From contig NZ_CP074102.1 in the NCBI RefSeq assembly GCF_018310535.1, positions 3,534,001-3,598,000 of the forward strand: 64,000 bases of DNA, in the 5' to 3' direction. Below, one piece after another: positions 40,777 to 50,351 of this stretch. A model generated the notes under the pieces. The model had not been told where the DNA came from and ran no database searches. It was given only the letters and a program-made list of their open reading frames with translations. The stretch's first letter is position 1, and each line of letters starts with the position of its first letter. The stretch comes from Streptomyces mirabilis. GTDB taxonomy: Bacteria > Actinomycetota > Actinomycetes > Streptomycetales > Streptomycetaceae. Both the position numbers and the translations under genes were made by a program.

Positions 40777-42132
40777 GTGGCCGCGCCAATCCAGCTCACA
40801 CGAATGCACCGGATTCTCATCGGTGTGGTCGTCGCCGGTGCGCTCGTCATCGCGGGTATCGGCTTCGCCGGTTCGTACGCGGCCGTACGCGAGCTGGCCC
40901 TCAAGAAGGGCTTCGGGAACTTCGCGTACGTCTTCCCGATCGGCATCGACGCGGGTATCTGCGTCCTGCTCGCCCTGGACCTCCTGCTGACCTGGATCCG
41001 CATCCCCTTCCCGCTGCTGCGCCAGACGGCGTGGCTGCTGACGGTCGCGACGATCGCCTTCAACGGCGCGGCGGCCTGGCCGGACCCGCTGGGCGTCGGC
41101 ATGCACGCCGTCATCCCGGTCCTGTTCGTGGTCTCCGTCGAGGCGGCCCGGCACGCGATCGGCCGGATCGCGGACATCACCGCCGACAAGCATATGGAGG
41201 GCGTCCGCCTCACCCGCTGGATGCTCTCGCCGATCCCCACCTTCCTCCTGTGGCGCCGGATGAAGCTGTGGGAGCTGCGCTCCTACGAGCAGGTCATCAA
41301 GCTGGAGCAGGACCGCCTCGTCTACCAGGCCCGCCTTCACTCCCGCTTCGGCCGCGCCTGGCGCCGCAAGGCCCCGGTGGAGTCGCTGATGCCGCTGCGC
41401 CTGGCCCGCTACGGCGTCCCGCTCGCCGAGACCGCCCCCTCCGGCCTCGCTGCCGCTGGCATCGAACCGGCCCTCCTGCCCCCGGCGCCGCAGTTGGCGG
41501 TGGCGCGCGAGCCGGAACCGACGTCACCCGTCGTACAGAGCAACGCGGCGCCTGTCCGGGAACAGCTTCCCGCCGCTGAGGCGAACGAGCCCCCCGAGCA
41601 GCAGGAGGACTACGCCGAGCCGCAGAGTCAGTGGCTTCAGGCGCGGAACCCCCAGTCCGTCGCGTATCAGGGCGGCTACGACCCGACGTACGACCCGGAT
41701 GTCGCGTACCGGCAGTGGTACGAGGAGCAGCAGCAGGCCGAGCAGTTCGAGGAGCAGCAGCGGTTCCGGGCTCGGCAGGAGTTCGAGGAACAGCAGCGGT
41801 TCGAGCAGCAGACGTTCCCGCAGCAGCCGTACCAGGAGCAGCCTGCCCCCGCCCCGGAACCCTCTCCGGAGGACACCGGCACCTTCCCGATCCCGTCCGG
41901 CCCGGGCCGTACCCGCGAGCTGGGTGCGGGCGGCGGCTCGGAGCCGACCGAGGAGGACTACTACCTGGTCTTCAAGAAGTCGATAGACGGCAGCTATCCG
42001 ACCTCGGGCCAGTTCAGGGGCGACGTGGAGGCGACGTACGGCACCACGATCCCGCAGCGCGAGGCCGACCGCATGGTCAACCGCTTCACCAACCGCCACA
42101 CGGCGGAACTCCAGGAAGACCACATCGCGTAG
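40777..42132 (+). CDS. DUF2637 membrane protein with Gln-rich tail
   Basis: 451 aa with a GTG start (AGGAGAGG upstream). Four membrane helices in residues 8-125 (RILIGVVVAGALVIAGIGFAGSYAAVRELA and others) form the DUF2637 domain, shared with plasmid spread (SpdB-like) proteins. A basic cytoplasmic region follows, then an extended Pro/Glu/Gln-rich segment (EEQQQAEQFEEQQRF), and a final conserved module EEDYYLVFKKSIDGSYPTSGQFRGDVEATYGTTIPQREADRMVNRFTNRH resembling a helix-turn-helix or DNA-binding tail. It is chromosomal here. Function unknown. Confidence 0.8.
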   Translation: MAAPIQLTRMHRILIGVVVAGALVIAGIGFAGSYAAVRELALKKGFGNFAYVFPIGIDAGICVLLALDLLLTWIRIPFPLLRQTAWLLTVATIAFNGAAAWPDPLGVGMHAVIPVLFVVSVEAARHAIGRIADITADKHMEGVRLTRWMLSPIPTFLLWRRMKLWELRSYEQVIKLEQDRLVYQARLHSRFGRAWRRKAPVESLMPLRLARYGVPLAETAPSGLAAAGIEPALLPPAPQLAVAREPEPTSPVVQSNAAPVREQLPAAEANEPPEQQEDYAEPQSQWLQARNPQSVAYQGGYDPTYDPDVAYRQWYEEQQQAEQFEEQQRFRARQEFEEQQRFEQQTFPQQPYQEQPAPAPEPSPEDTGTFPIPSGPGRTRELGAGGGSEPTEEDYYLVFKKSIDGSYPTSGQFRGDVEATYGTTIPQREADRMVNRFTNRHTAELQEDHIA

Positions 42133-42144
42133 GCACGTCAGCGC

Positions 42145-42194
42145 GTACGAGGATGGGGGCGCCCGGTGATCACCGGGCGCCCCCATCCTCGTAC
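42145..42194. terminator. Perfect 25-bp-stem bidirectional terminator
   Basis: GTACGAGGATGGGGGCGCCC and its full inverse form a 50-bp uninterrupted palindrome between convergent DUF2637 and lysS. Its outer stem is almost identical to the hairpin at 63688. Confidence 0.85.
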
Positions 42195-42205
42195 AGCCGA
42201 AGGCC

Positions 42206-43948
42206 TTACGCGGCGAGCAGCTTGCGCACCCGGTCCTGGCCGACCGCGAGCAGCAGCGTGGGCAGACGCGGGCCGGTGTCACGCCCGACCAGCAGGTGGT
42301 ACAGCAGCGCGAAGAACGTGCGCTGGGCGACCTTGATCTCCGGCGGGAGCTCCTTGGCGGTGGCGTCGGCGGGGAAGCCGGCCTGGACCTTGGGGACGCC
42401 GTAGACGAGGTGGGTGAGGCCGTCCAGGGACCAGTTCTGCTCCAGCCCGTCGAGGAGCAGCCGCAGCGACTCGCGGCCCGGGTCGTCGAGTGACTTGAGC
42501 AGTTCGACGTCGGGCTCGTCGCGCACGACGGTGCGCTCCTCGGCCGGCACCTGGGTGTTGATCCAGGTCTCGGCCTTGTCGAGCCGGGGCCGGACCTCGT
42601 CCAGGGAGGCGAGCGGGTTCTCGGGGTCGAGCTCGCTCAGGATCCGCAGGGTCTGGTCCTCGGCGCCGGCCGTGATGTCGGCGACGGAGGCGAGGGTGCG
42701 GTACGGCATCGGACGGGGGGTCCTGGGCAGCTCCCCGGAGGCTGTGCCGACCGCGCGCGCGTACGCGGCGGCGTCGGCCGGGAGGACCGAGCCGTCGGTG
42801 ACCTTGCCCGCGAGCTTGTCCCACTCGTCGTACAGCCGCTGGATCTCCTGGTCGAAGGCGATCTTGAACGACTGGTTGGGACGGCGGCGGGCGTACAGCC
42901 AGCGCAGCAGCTGCGGTTCCATGATCTGGAGCGCGTCGGCCGGGGTGGGCACCCCGCCCTTGCTGCTGGACATCTTGGCCATGCCGGAGATGCCGACGAA
43001 CGCGTACATGGGCCCGATCGGCTGCTTGCCGCCGAAGATGCCCACGATCTGGCCGCCCACCTGGAAGGAGGACCCCGGAGAGGAGTGGTCCACCCCGCTC
43101 GGCTCGAAGATGACGCCCTCGTAGGCCCAGCGCATGGGCCAGTCGACCTTCCAGACCAGCTTGCCGCGGTTGAACTCGCTCAGCCGGACGGTCTCGGAGA
43201 AGCCGCAGGCGGAACAGGTGTACGCCAGCTCGGTGGTCTCGTCGTCGTACGAGGTGACGGTGGTGAGGTCCTTCTCGCACTGCCCGCAGTAGGGCTTGTA
43301 CGGGTAGTACCCGGCGACCGAGCTGCCGTCGTCCTCGGCGGCGGCGCCGGAGCCTTCGGCGGCTTCGAGCTCGGCCTCGTCGACCGGCTTCTGGCCCTGC
43401 TGCTTCTTCGCGGGGCCCTTCTTGGTCCGGTACTGGTCGAGGATCGCGTCGATGTCACCACGGTGCTTCATCGCGAACAGCACCTGGTCGCGGTAGACAC
43501 CGGAGGTGTACTGCTCGGTCTGGCTGATCCCGTCGTACTCGACGCCGAGCTCGGCCAGCGCCTCGACCATCGCGGCCTTGAAGTGCTCGGCCCAGTTCGG
43601 GTACTCCGAGCCCTTGGGGGCGGGGACGGAGGTCAGCGGCTTGCCGATGTGCTCGGCCCAGGACTCGTCGATGCCGGGGACGCCGGCCGGGACCTTGCGG
43701 TAGCGGTCGTAGTCGTCCCAGGAGAGCAGGTGTCGCACGGTGTACCCGCGGCGGCGGATCTCGTCGGCGACCAGGTGCGGGGTCATGACCTCGCGGAGGT
43801 TGCCGAGGTGGATCGGGCCGGAGGGGGAGAGCCCGGACGCGACGACCACAGGTTTGCCCGGGGCCCGACGCTCCGATTCCTCGATGACCTCATCCGCGAA
43901 ACGGGAGACCCAGTCGGTGGTCTCGGTGCTCTGAGCCACGATCGGCAC
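42206..43948 (-). CDS. lysS: Lysyl-tRNA synthetase, class I
   Basis: 580 aa from the GTG at 43948. Class I HIGH-type motif SGLSPSGPIHLGNLREV and KMSKS-type AKMSSSKGG are present, with a Cys4 zinc-like region (YCGQCEKDLTT and YTCSACGF), as in archaeal-type LysRS (LysK). It differs from the usual bacterial class II enzyme. Possible starts are GTG at 43948 and 43939 and ATG at 43963; AAGGA best fits 43939 or 43948. It diverges from argS and is convergent with the DUF2637 gene. Confidence 0.92.
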   Translation of the reverse strand: MPIVAQSTETTDWVSRFADEVIEESERRAPGKPVVVASGLSPSGPIHLGNLREVMTPHLVADEIRRRGYTVRHLLSWDDYDRYRKVPAGVPGIDESWAEHIGKPLTSVPAPKGSEYPNWAEHFKAAMVEALAELGVEYDGISQTEQYTSGVYRDQVLFAMKHRGDIDAILDQYRTKKGPAKKQQGQKPVDEAELEAAEGSGAAAEDDGSSVAGYYPYKPYCGQCEKDLTTVTSYDDETTELAYTCSACGFSETVRLSEFNRGKLVWKVDWPMRWAYEGVIFEPSGVDHSSPGSSFQVGGQIVGIFGGKQPIGPMYAFVGISGMAKMSSSKGGVPTPADALQIMEPQLLRWLYARRRPNQSFKIAFDQEIQRLYDEWDKLAGKVTDGSVLPADAAAYARAVGTASGELPRTPRPMPYRTLASVADITAGAEDQTLRILSELDPENPLASLDEVRPRLDKAETWINTQVPAEERTVVRDEPDVELLKSLDDPGRESLRLLLDGLEQNWSLDGLTHLVYGVPKVQAGFPADATAKELPPEIKVAQRTFFALLYHLLVGRDTGPRLPTLLLAVGQDRVRKLLAA

Positions 43949-44094
43949 GTCCTTCTTTCTCATACGCCAGTACGGCTGACCGCACCATTCTCCCAGCTCG
44001 GGCCTGAACCGCGAAAACGGCTTTTCACCGCATGGGATACTGGCTTTCCTGTACTCAGAAACTCCCGGAACCCGAGCAGAACGGCAGCCACTCC

Positions 44095-45864
44095 ATGGCC
44101 TCGGTCACGTCCCTCACCGCCTCCGTCCACCAGCGCCTCGCGGACGCCCTCTCGGCAGCCCTGCCGGAGGCCGGTTCCGCGGACCCGCTGCTGCGACGAA
44201 GCGACCGGGCCGACTTCCAGGCCAACGGGATCCTGGCCCTCGCGAAGAAGGCGAAGGCGAACCCGAGAGAGCTGGCGACGCAGGTCGTGGCGCGGGTCGA
44301 GTCGGGTGACGTGATCAAGGACATCGAGGTCTCCGGGCCCGGCTTCCTGAACATCACGATCACCGACAAGGCCATCACCGAGAACCTGGCGGCGCGGTAC
44401 GAGGACGGCGAGCGCCTCGGCGTGCCGCTCGCCGAGAACCCGGGCACCACGGTCATCGACTACGCGCAGCCGAACGTGGCGAAGGAGATGCACGTCGGTC
44501 ACCTGCGTTCGGCGGTCATCGGCGACGCGGTGGTCCAGATCCTGGAGTTCACCGGCGAGAGCGTGGTCAGGCGCCATCACATCGGCGACTGGGGCACCCA
44601 GTTCGGCATGCTCATCCAGTACCTGATCGAGCACCCGCACGAGCTGGACCACAAGGGCGCGGCGGAGGTCTCCGGCGAGGAGGCCATGTCGAACCTGAAC
44701 CGGCTCTACAAGGCGGCGCGCACGCTCTTCGACTCCGACGAGGAGTTCAAGACGCGGGCGCGGCGCCGGGTGGTCGACCTCCAGGCGGGCGAGCCCGAGA
44801 CCCTCGCCATGTGGCAGAAGTTCGTGGACGAGTCGAAGATCTACTTCTACTCGGTCTTCGACAAGCTGGACATGGAGATCCGGGACCCGGACGTGGTCGG
44901 CGAGTCGGGCTACAACGACATGCTGGACGAGACCTGCCGCCTCCTGGAGGAGTCGGGCGTGGCGGTCCGCTCCGACGGCGCGCTCTGTGTGTTCTTCGAC
45001 GACGTGAAGGGCCCGGACGGCAACCCGGTCCCGCTGATCGTGAAGAAGTCGGACGGTGGCTACGGCTACGCGGCGACCGACCTCTCGGCGATCAGGGACC
45101 GTGTCTTCAACCTCAAGGCGAACACCCTCGTCTACGTGGTCGACGCCCGTCAGTCCCTGCACTTCAAGATGGTCTTCGAGACCGCGCGCAGGGCGGGCTG
45201 GCTGAGCGACGACGTGCATGCGCAGCAGCTGGCCTTCGGCACGGTGCTGGGCAAGGACGGCAAGCCGTTCAAGACGCGTGAGGGCGAGACGGTCCGGCTG
45301 GTGGATCTCCTGGACGAGGCGATCGAGCGGGCCACGGCGGTCGTGCGGGAGAAGGACACCCTGGGGCAGCTGTCGGAGGAGGAGATCTCCGAGCGCGGCA
45401 CGCAGGTGGGCATCGGCGCGGTCAAGTACGCCGACCTGTCGACCTCGGCGAACCGCGACTACAAGTTCGACCTGGACCAGATGGTGTCGCTCAACGGCGA
45501 CACGTCCGTGTACCTCCAGTACGCGTACGCCCGTATCCAGTCGATCCTGCGCAAGGCGGGCGAGGTCCGCCCGGCCGCCCACCCGGAGCTGGAACTGGCC
45601 CCGGCCGAGCGCGAGTTGGGCCTGCACCTGGACCGCTTCGCGGAGACGATCACGGAGGTCGCCGACGAGTACGCCCCGCACAAGCTGGCGGCGTACCTGT
45701 ACCAGCTGGCGTCCCTGTACACGACCTTCTACTCGGAGTGCCCGGTCCTGAAGGCGGACACCCCGGCCCAGGTCGAGAACCGCCTGTTCCTGTGCGACCT
45801 CACGGCGCGCACCCTGCACCAGGGCATGGCCCTGCTGGGCATCAGGACGCCCGAGCGCCTCTGA
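44095..45864 (+). CDS. argS: Arginyl-tRNA synthetase
   Basis: 589 aa. HIGH motif [21 protein letters not shown], the [10 protein letters not shown] segment, the KMSKS position occupied by [11 protein letters not shown] as in many ArgRS, and a C-terminal anticodon-binding domain ([19 protein letters not shown] to [26 protein letters not shown]). The ATG at 44095 is preferred over an upstream frame extension. Divergent from lysS; two aminoacyl-tRNA synthetases therefore share a 146-bp promoter region. Confidence 0.95.
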   Translation: MASVTSLTASVHQRLADALSAALPEAGSADPLLRRSDRADFQANGILALAKKAKANPRELATQVVARVESGDVIKDIEVSGPGFLNITITDKAITENLAARYEDGERLGVPLAENPGTTVIDYAQPNVAKEMHVGHLRSAVIGDAVVQILEFTGESVVRRHHIGDWGTQFGMLIQYLIEHPHELDHKGAAEVSGEEAMSNLNRLYKAARTLFDSDEEFKTRARRRVVDLQAGEPETLAMWQKFVDESKIYFYSVFDKLDMEIRDPDVVGESGYNDMLDETCRLLEESGVAVRSDGALCVFFDDVKGPDGNPVPLIVKKSDGGYGYAATDLSAIRDRVFNLKANTLVYVVDARQSLHFKMVFETARRAGWLSDDVHAQQLAFGTVLGKDGKPFKTREGETVRLVDLLDEAIERATAVVREKDTLGQLSEEEISERGTQVGIGAVKYADLSTSANRDYKFDLDQMVSLNGDTSVYLQYAYARIQSILRKAGEVRPAAHPELELAPAERELGLHLDRFAETITEVADEYAPHKLAAYLYQLASLYTTFYSECPVLKADTPAQVENRLFLCDLTARTLHQGMALLGIRTPERL

Positions 45865-45883
45865 TCTCGCCGATCCCGTAGTA

Positions 45884-45923
45884 CCTGATCCCGCAGGCCG
45901 CTGAAGCCGCCTGCGGGATCAGG
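45884..45923 (+). terminator. argS terminator hairpin
   Basis: CCTGATCCCGCAGGC pairs with GCCTGCGGGATCAGG perfectly around a 10-nt loop, 20 bp after the argS stop. Confidence 0.8.
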
Positions 45924-46301
45924 CGCTTCCGCACCCGAAAGCGCGTACGCACGACCACCCGCGCGGGTACCTCTGCCCGCTCGGGACTGTTACTCACTTT
46001 CGGGTGACAGCGGAGGTCGCGGACGGGTGGCGCGGCATGGCGAAGAAGTGGCGCAGGCCAGTACCGATGCGGCCACACCCCCCTAAGAGTCGTCAACCCG
46101 ACACACCTTCACAAAACGTGCGCACTACATGCGACTATCACGACAATGTCGTTGATCGGCAACGCCCTCCGATTCCGGGACGTAGCGGAGCACTTCAGTC
46201 GGCAAGCTATGCGGTGTCCGGCCAGCAGGCCGGGTGCACGAACAGCGGGCCGCCGGCACGATCCTGTCGCCGCGACCCGCCAGTACCCCAAGGGGGCACC
46301 C
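45924..46301. other. Intergenic leader of the lamin-tail gene
   Basis: 378 bp without a supported gene. A frame-open extension of the downstream gene begins at an ATG at 46146 but has no secretion signal, so it is treated as leader. An imperfect inverted repeat at 46137-46156 (ATCACGACA, then TGTCGTTGAT) may be a hairpin or operator, and a promoter is probably near 46107-46140. Confidence 0.4.
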
Positions 46302-46829
46302 ATGACCGCTTCGCAGACCTTCACGGCCCGTCGCCTGGCCGCCGCCGCTCTGTCCGCCGCCGCGCTGGTGGGAGCAGCCGCCCTGCCGGCGTCGGCCAAC
46401 GGAGCCGGGCCGCGCGGTCCGCAGGTGGAGATCAGCAAGGTCCAGTACGACGCCCCGGGACACGGCTCCAGGTCCAACCGCTCGCTGAACGAGGAGTGGG
46501 TGCAGATCACCAACAGCGGGCGCGAAAGCGTGAACCTGGACGACTGGACGCTGGCCAACCGTCAGGGCCGCGTCTACACGTTCCACCACCTGCGCCTGGA
46601 CGGCCACTCCACCGTCCGCGTCCACACCGGTGTCGGGCGTGACACCTACCGCGACGTCTACCAGGACCGCCGCAACTTCGTCTGGGACGACCGCAAGGAC
46701 ACCGCCACGCTCCGCAACGACCACCGTCGTGTGGTCGACACCATCTCCTGGGACGCCAGGCACCACGGTGACGACGGTCGCGGCCACGGCGACGACCACG
46801 GCCGCGGCCCGGGCCACGGCCACCGCTGA
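46302..46829 (+). CDS. Secreted lamin-tail-domain protein
   Basis: 175 aa. AAGGGG lies before the ATG. Signal peptide 1-32 (RLAAAALSAAALVGAAALPASA). The lamin-tail fold is seen as VEISKVQYDAPGHGSRSNRSLNEEWVQITNSGRESVNLDDWTLANRQGRVYTFHHLRLDGHSTVRVHTGVGRDTYRDVYQDRRNFVWDDRKDTATLRN. A His/Gly/Asp-rich tail (HHGDDGRGHGDDHGRGPGHGHR) could bind metal. Extracellular, role unknown. Confidence 0.8.
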   Translation: MTASQTFTARRLAAAALSAAALVGAAALPASANGAGPRGPQVEISKVQYDAPGHGSRSNRSLNEEWVQITNSGRESVNLDDWTLANRQGRVYTFHHLRLDGHSTVRVHTGVGRDTYRDVYQDRRNFVWDDRKDTATLRNDHRRVVDTISWDARHHGDDGRGHGDDHGRGPGHGHR

Positions 46830-46835
46830 CCCCTG

Positions 46836-46878
46836 GCGGGTCGAGACCGGCGTACGGACTGCGCCACCCTCGACCCGC
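46836..46878 (+). terminator. First hairpin after lamin-tail gene
   Basis: GCGGGTCGAG pairs with CTCGACCCGC around a 23-nt loop, immediately after the stop codon. Confidence 0.5.
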
Positions 46879-46893
46879 GCCTGACCCTCTTCG

Positions 46894-46928
46894 CGCGGCG
46901 TGCCACGAACCACCTGTGGCACGCCGCG
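46894..46928 (+). terminator. Second hairpin after lamin-tail gene
   Basis: CGCGGCGTGCCAC pairs perfectly with GTGGCACGCCGCG around a 9-nt loop. Confidence 0.65.
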
Positions 46929-46994
46929 TTCGTGTGTCCCGGCGCTCCAGGACCTCGTGGGCGGACCCCCGGGTCCGCTGTCAGTGGCGGGCCC

Positions 46995-47000
46995 TAAAGT
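46995..47000 (+). promoter_or_regulatory. -10 element of leaderless DUF4253 gene (TAAAGT)
   Basis: TAAAGT ends 7 nt before the ATG at 47008 with no ribosome site. Confidence 0.5.
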
Positions 47001-47007
47001 CACCGGC

Positions 47008-47895
47008 ATGGCGACACTTCCGAACCCGCTGCCCTCGCTGGCGGCAGATCCGAGCGGGCGCGCGCTCGGCCTCGAACTCCCGCCCGGGAAACTGATCGAC
47101 ACGACGGATGACGGCCCCTGGCACGAGCCGTTGCTGTGGCACACCGAGGCACCAGCCGCCCCCGGAGACTGGGCCACGCTGGGTTCCGCCCCGCGCACGG
47201 CCGGCCTGCTCCCCCTCCTCATAGACGTCGGCGGCGGCCAGGGCGGCCCGGAGGAATGGGAGTTGATGCCCGAGGAGATGTCGTATCCGGGGGATCACGA
47301 CGCCGACGAGGTACTGGCGGGGTACTGGGAGGAGTACGCGGAGGACGAGCTCGAGCTCGACGCCGACGTGGACTACCCCGGCAAGGAAGCGGTCACCGAA
47401 CTCTTCGGTGAGGCCGAGGAGTTCGCCGAGACGATCGCGCCGCACGGCGTGCAGTGGCCCGGCCTGGCACCGGCCGCCGCGCCCGAGGCGGACGCGGACG
47501 ACCGAGCCACCGAGGTCGCCGACTCCCTCGCGGGCGGCGGCTCCTGGCTGAAGGAGCCGCGCCTCGCCCTGGTCCCGGCGCGCCGCAGCGCGGACATCCC
47601 GGCGGCGATCGGCTGGTCCGGTCCGGTGAACTACGAGGGCGACGTGGCCCGCCTCTGCGCGGTCCTGCGCTCCTGGGAGGACCGCTTCGGCGTACGGGTC
47701 GTGGCCCTCACCTTCGACCAGCTGGTCCTGTCGGTGGCGGCCCCGCCCACGACACCGGCCGAGGCCGAGGCGGTGGCCGCCGAGCACTTCGCCTTCTGCC
47801 CGGACAACATCACGCAGGGCGAGAGCGAGACGCTGCGCGCGTACGCGGCGGACGAGGTGCTCGGCAAGCGGGTGTGGTCCTTCTGGTGGGACTGA
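47008..47895 (+). CDS. DUF4253 domain protein
   Basis: 295 aa. An N-terminal about 60 residues and an acidic middle segment (DHDADEVLAGYWEEYAEDELELDADVDYP) precede a C-terminal domain, RLALVPARRSADIPAAIGWSGPVNYEGDVARLCAVLRSWEDRFGVRVVALTFDQLVLSVAAPP to VLGKRVWSFWWD, which is the DUF4253 domain in form and position. No secretion signal or membrane helix. Function is unknown. It is convergent with the aminotransferase, with a 13-bp gap. Confidence 0.75.
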   Translation: MATLPNPLPSLAADPSGRALGLELPPGKLIDTTDDGPWHEPLLWHTEAPAAPGDWATLGSAPRTAGLLPLLIDVGGGQGGPEEWELMPEEMSYPGDHDADEVLAGYWEEYAEDELELDADVDYPGKEAVTELFGEAEEFAETIAPHGVQWPGLAPAAAPEADADDRATEVADSLAGGGSWLKEPRLALVPARRSADIPAAIGWSGPVNYEGDVARLCAVLRSWEDRFGVRVVALTFDQLVLSVAAPPTTPAEAEAVAAEHFAFCPDNITQGESETLRAYAADEVLGKRVWSFWWD

Positions 47896-47908
47896 CCGGC
47901 TCCCCTGC

Positions 47909-49105
47909 CTACCGAAGCCCCTTCGCCAGCCGCCGCAGCCCCTCACCGATCTCGTCCGGGGTCTGGGTGACGAAGCAGAGCCGCAGCGTCGCGAGGTCGG
48001 GCTCCCCGGCGTAGAAGGGCGCGCCCGGCACGTACGCCACTCCCTGCTCCACCACTCCCCGGAGCAGGGCCGTGGTGTCGTACGACTCGGGCAGCCGCGC
48101 CCAGAGGAACATGCCGCCCTCGGGCCGGGTCCACGTGGACCCGGCCGGAAGGGCGTCGGCGATACCCGCCAGCATGGCGTCGCGCCGCTCGCGGTAGACG
48201 CCCGCGACCCGTGCCACATGGGCGTCGAGGTCCCGGTCGGCGAGATAACGCGCGGCGGCGAGCTGGTTGACGGTCGGGGTGTGCAGATCGGCGGCCTGCT
48301 TGGCGACGGCGCACGCCCGCAGCAGCGCGGCGGGGGCCCGCAGCCAGCCGAGCCTGAGGCCGGGCGCCATGACCTTGGAGAAGGAACCGAGCAGCACGGT
48401 CCGGTCCTGGGCACCGTCGTACGAGGCGATCCACGGCACCCGCCCGCCCTCGAAACGGAGCTCACCGTACGGGTCGTCCTCGACGATCCACACCCCGCAC
48501 CGGGCGGCGACGGACGCGACGGCGGCCCGGCGCTCACCCGCCATGGTCCGGCCGGTCGGATTCTGAAAGGTCGGCACGGTGTAGAGCAGCTTGGGCCGCT
48601 CGCGAGTGACAAGCTCCTCAAGCGCGTCCGGATCGATCCCGTCCCCATCCACCGGCACCGCGACCACCCGCGCCCCGGCGAACGCGAACGCCTGGAGTGC
48701 CGCCAGATAACAGGGACTTTCGACGAGCACGGTGTCGCCGGGCTCGACCAGGACGGTGGCGAGCAGCGAGAGCGCCTGCTGCGACCCGGTGGTGACCAGT
48801 ACGTCGTCCGCGTCCGTCGGCAGCCCTCGTGCGGTGGTCCGCTCCGCGAGGGCTGCCCGCAGCACGGGCTCGCCCTCGGTGGTCGAGTACTGCAGCGCCC
48901 GCTCGGGCTCGTGGGCGAACACGTCACGGAACGCGGCGGCGATCCCCTCCGCGTCGAACAGCTCCGGAGCCGGCAGCCCGCCCGCGAAGTTGATCACCTC
49001 CGGCCGCGCGGTGACCGCGAGGATCTCCCGTACCGGCGACCCACCGATCGCGGTGGCCCGCGTGGCGAGCGGCGGCACGGCTTGAGCGATCTCGAGACCG
49101 GTCAC
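47909..49105 (-). CDS. PLP-dependent aminotransferase (fold I, 2-aminoadipate-like)
   Basis: 398 aa. The order of motifs is INFAGGLPAPELFD, VLVTTGSQQALSLL, YTVPTFQNPTG (the PLP Asn), EDDPYGELRF (cofactor Asp/Tyr) and LLGSFSKVMAPGLRLGW (Schiff-base Lys). This is the class I/II fold of 2-aminoadipate and aromatic aminotransferases without the MocR DNA-binding domain. GTG start with AAGGAG upstream. Substrate is undetermined. An intergenic repeat copy lies upstream. Confidence 0.88.
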   Translation of the reverse strand: MTGLEIAQAVPPLATRATAIGGSPVREILAVTARPEVINFAGGLPAPELFDAEGIAAAFRDVFAHEPERALQYSTTEGEPVLRAALAERTTARGLPTDADDVLVTTGSQQALSLLATVLVEPGDTVLVESPCYLAALQAFAFAGARVVAVPVDGDGIDPDALEELVTRERPKLLYTVPTFQNPTGRTMAGERRAAVASVAARCGVWIVEDDPYGELRFEGGRVPWIASYDGAQDRTVLLGSFSKVMAPGLRLGWLRAPAALLRACAVAKQAADLHTPTVNQLAAARYLADRDLDAHVARVAGVYRERRDAMLAGIADALPAGSTWTRPEGGMFLWARLPESYDTTALLRGVVEQGVAYVPGAPFYAGEPDLATLRLCFVTQTPDEIGEGLRRLAKGLR

Positions 49106-49210
49106 AGGACGACTCCTTCTCCTACGGCTCCCACAACCCCTGACGCGCCACCCTAGAAAGAAACCTGCGCCCTACACCGACCAATTCCGCGATACGGACA
49201 CGAAGAACTT

Positions 49211-49367
49211 CCCTCGTCCTCAAACGCCGGACGGGCTGAAGGCCTTCAGGGGCGCGGGGAACTGCGCGACCAGCCCCCACCGGCCCGCAGGCGGCGAACG
49301 CACCCGGGGGTCTGGGGGCGGAGCCCCCGGGTAGGGAGGGGACGGGTAGGGGCCGCGGGGGCGGGAG
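49211..49367. repeat. Dispersed intergenic composite repeat, copy 2
   Basis: The same modules as at 31097, in a mixed orientation: CCTCAAACGCCGGACGGGCTG, CAGCCCCCACCGGCCCGCAG, GGGGGTCTGGGGGC and GGGACGGGTAGGGGC. It fills the gap between the aminotransferase and the DUF574 gene. Confidence 0.8.
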
Positions 49368-50270
49368 TCAGGGCTTGACGCCCGTCACCCCGTACACATT
49401 GATGTCCGCGTCCGTCACGTCATTGATGTCGCGATAGCGGATCTTCTCGATGTCGTCGAGGCCGGCAAAGTACGCGGGATCCACTTTTTCGGCCAGCGGA
49501 GCCGCACCGTCCGGCCGCCAGCGGTGCACAGGCACGACACCCGGCTCCTCCACCTCGAGCCCGTTCTCCGTGAAGAACCGCTCCACCTCGGCCCTGGACC
49601 GCAGCACGAACGTGAACCCCCGCTCGGTGAACGTCCGCTGAACCGCCCGAATGTTCTCCGCGTTGAGATCCTCGGTGAGATGGCTGAGCACGAGCCGGCT
49701 GCCCGAAGGCAACGCCTCCACCAGCTCACGCACGATCGGATAGGCCTGCTCGTCCTCGATGAAGTGCAGGATCGCCACCAGCACGAGCGCGATCGGCTGC
49801 TCGAAGTCGAGGGTCTTCGCGGCCCCTTCGAGGATCCGCGCGGGCTCCTCGAGGTCCGCGTCGATGTAGTCCGTCTGTCCCTCGGGCCCACTGGTGAGCA
49901 ACGCACGCGCGTGAGCGAGCACAACGGGGTCGTTGTCGACGTACACGACCCGCGACTCCGGAGTGATCCGCTGCGCGATCTGGTGGACGTTCTCCTGGGT
50001 CGGCAACCCGGTACCTATGTCCAGGAACTGGCGGATACCCGATTCCTGGGTCAGCGTGGTGACCGCCCTGCGCAGGAAGTCCCGGTTGTGCCGGACGTCG
50101 AGGTACCCGCGCGGATTGGCCACGATCGCGGCGGCGGCCGCGGACCGGTCGACCGGGTAGTTGTCCTTGCCCCCGAGGAAGACGTCGTAGACGCGCGCCG
50201 GGTGCGCCTTGGTGGTGTCGATCCTCCTTCTCAGCTCGGCGGGGTCCTGGCTGAGAGCATCACCGGGCAT
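49368..50270 (-). CDS. SAM-dependent methyltransferase (DUF574)
   Basis: 300 aa. RVYDVFLGGKDNYPVDR near the N-terminus is the DUF574 signature, and the SAM-binding loop is QFLDIGTGLPTQENVHQIAQ. Further motifs are VVYVDNDPVVLAHARALL and ALVLVAILHFIEDE. This family is expanded in Streptomyces, often near regulators or development genes, and its substrates are unknown. GGGAGAGG precedes the ATG. It is in the same orientation as the HTH-membrane gene just upstream. Confidence 0.88.
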   Translation of the reverse strand: MPGDALSQDPAELRRRIDTTKAHPARVYDVFLGGKDNYPVDRSAAAAAIVANPRGYLDVRHNRDFLRRAVTTLTQESGIRQFLDIGTGLPTQENVHQIAQRITPESRVVYVDNDPVVLAHARALLTSGPEGQTDYIDADLEEPARILEGAAKTLDFEQPIALVLVAILHFIEDEQAYPIVRELVEALPSGSRLVLSHLTEDLNAENIRAVQRTFTERGFTFVLRSRAEVERFFTENGLEVEEPGVVPVHRWRPDGAAPLAEKVDPAYFAGLDDIEKIRYRDINDVTDADINVYGVTGVKP

Positions 50271-50351
50271 AAAGCCTCTCCCTGGAGAGTCGCGTCATTC
50301 GATGGGCAACAACGTAACTCCTAGGGGGACTTGATAGTGCCCCTCCCCTGA

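Noticed and set aside
45924..46301. c-di-AMP (ydaO-type) riboswitch in the lamin-tail leader
   Set aside because: I could not recognise the conserved core of that class, so only a generic leader is annotated.
46146..46301. N-terminal extension of the lamin-tail protein from the ATG at 46146
   Set aside because: It would bury the signal peptide behind 52 residues of non-secretory sequence; AAGGGG before 46302 supports the shorter start.
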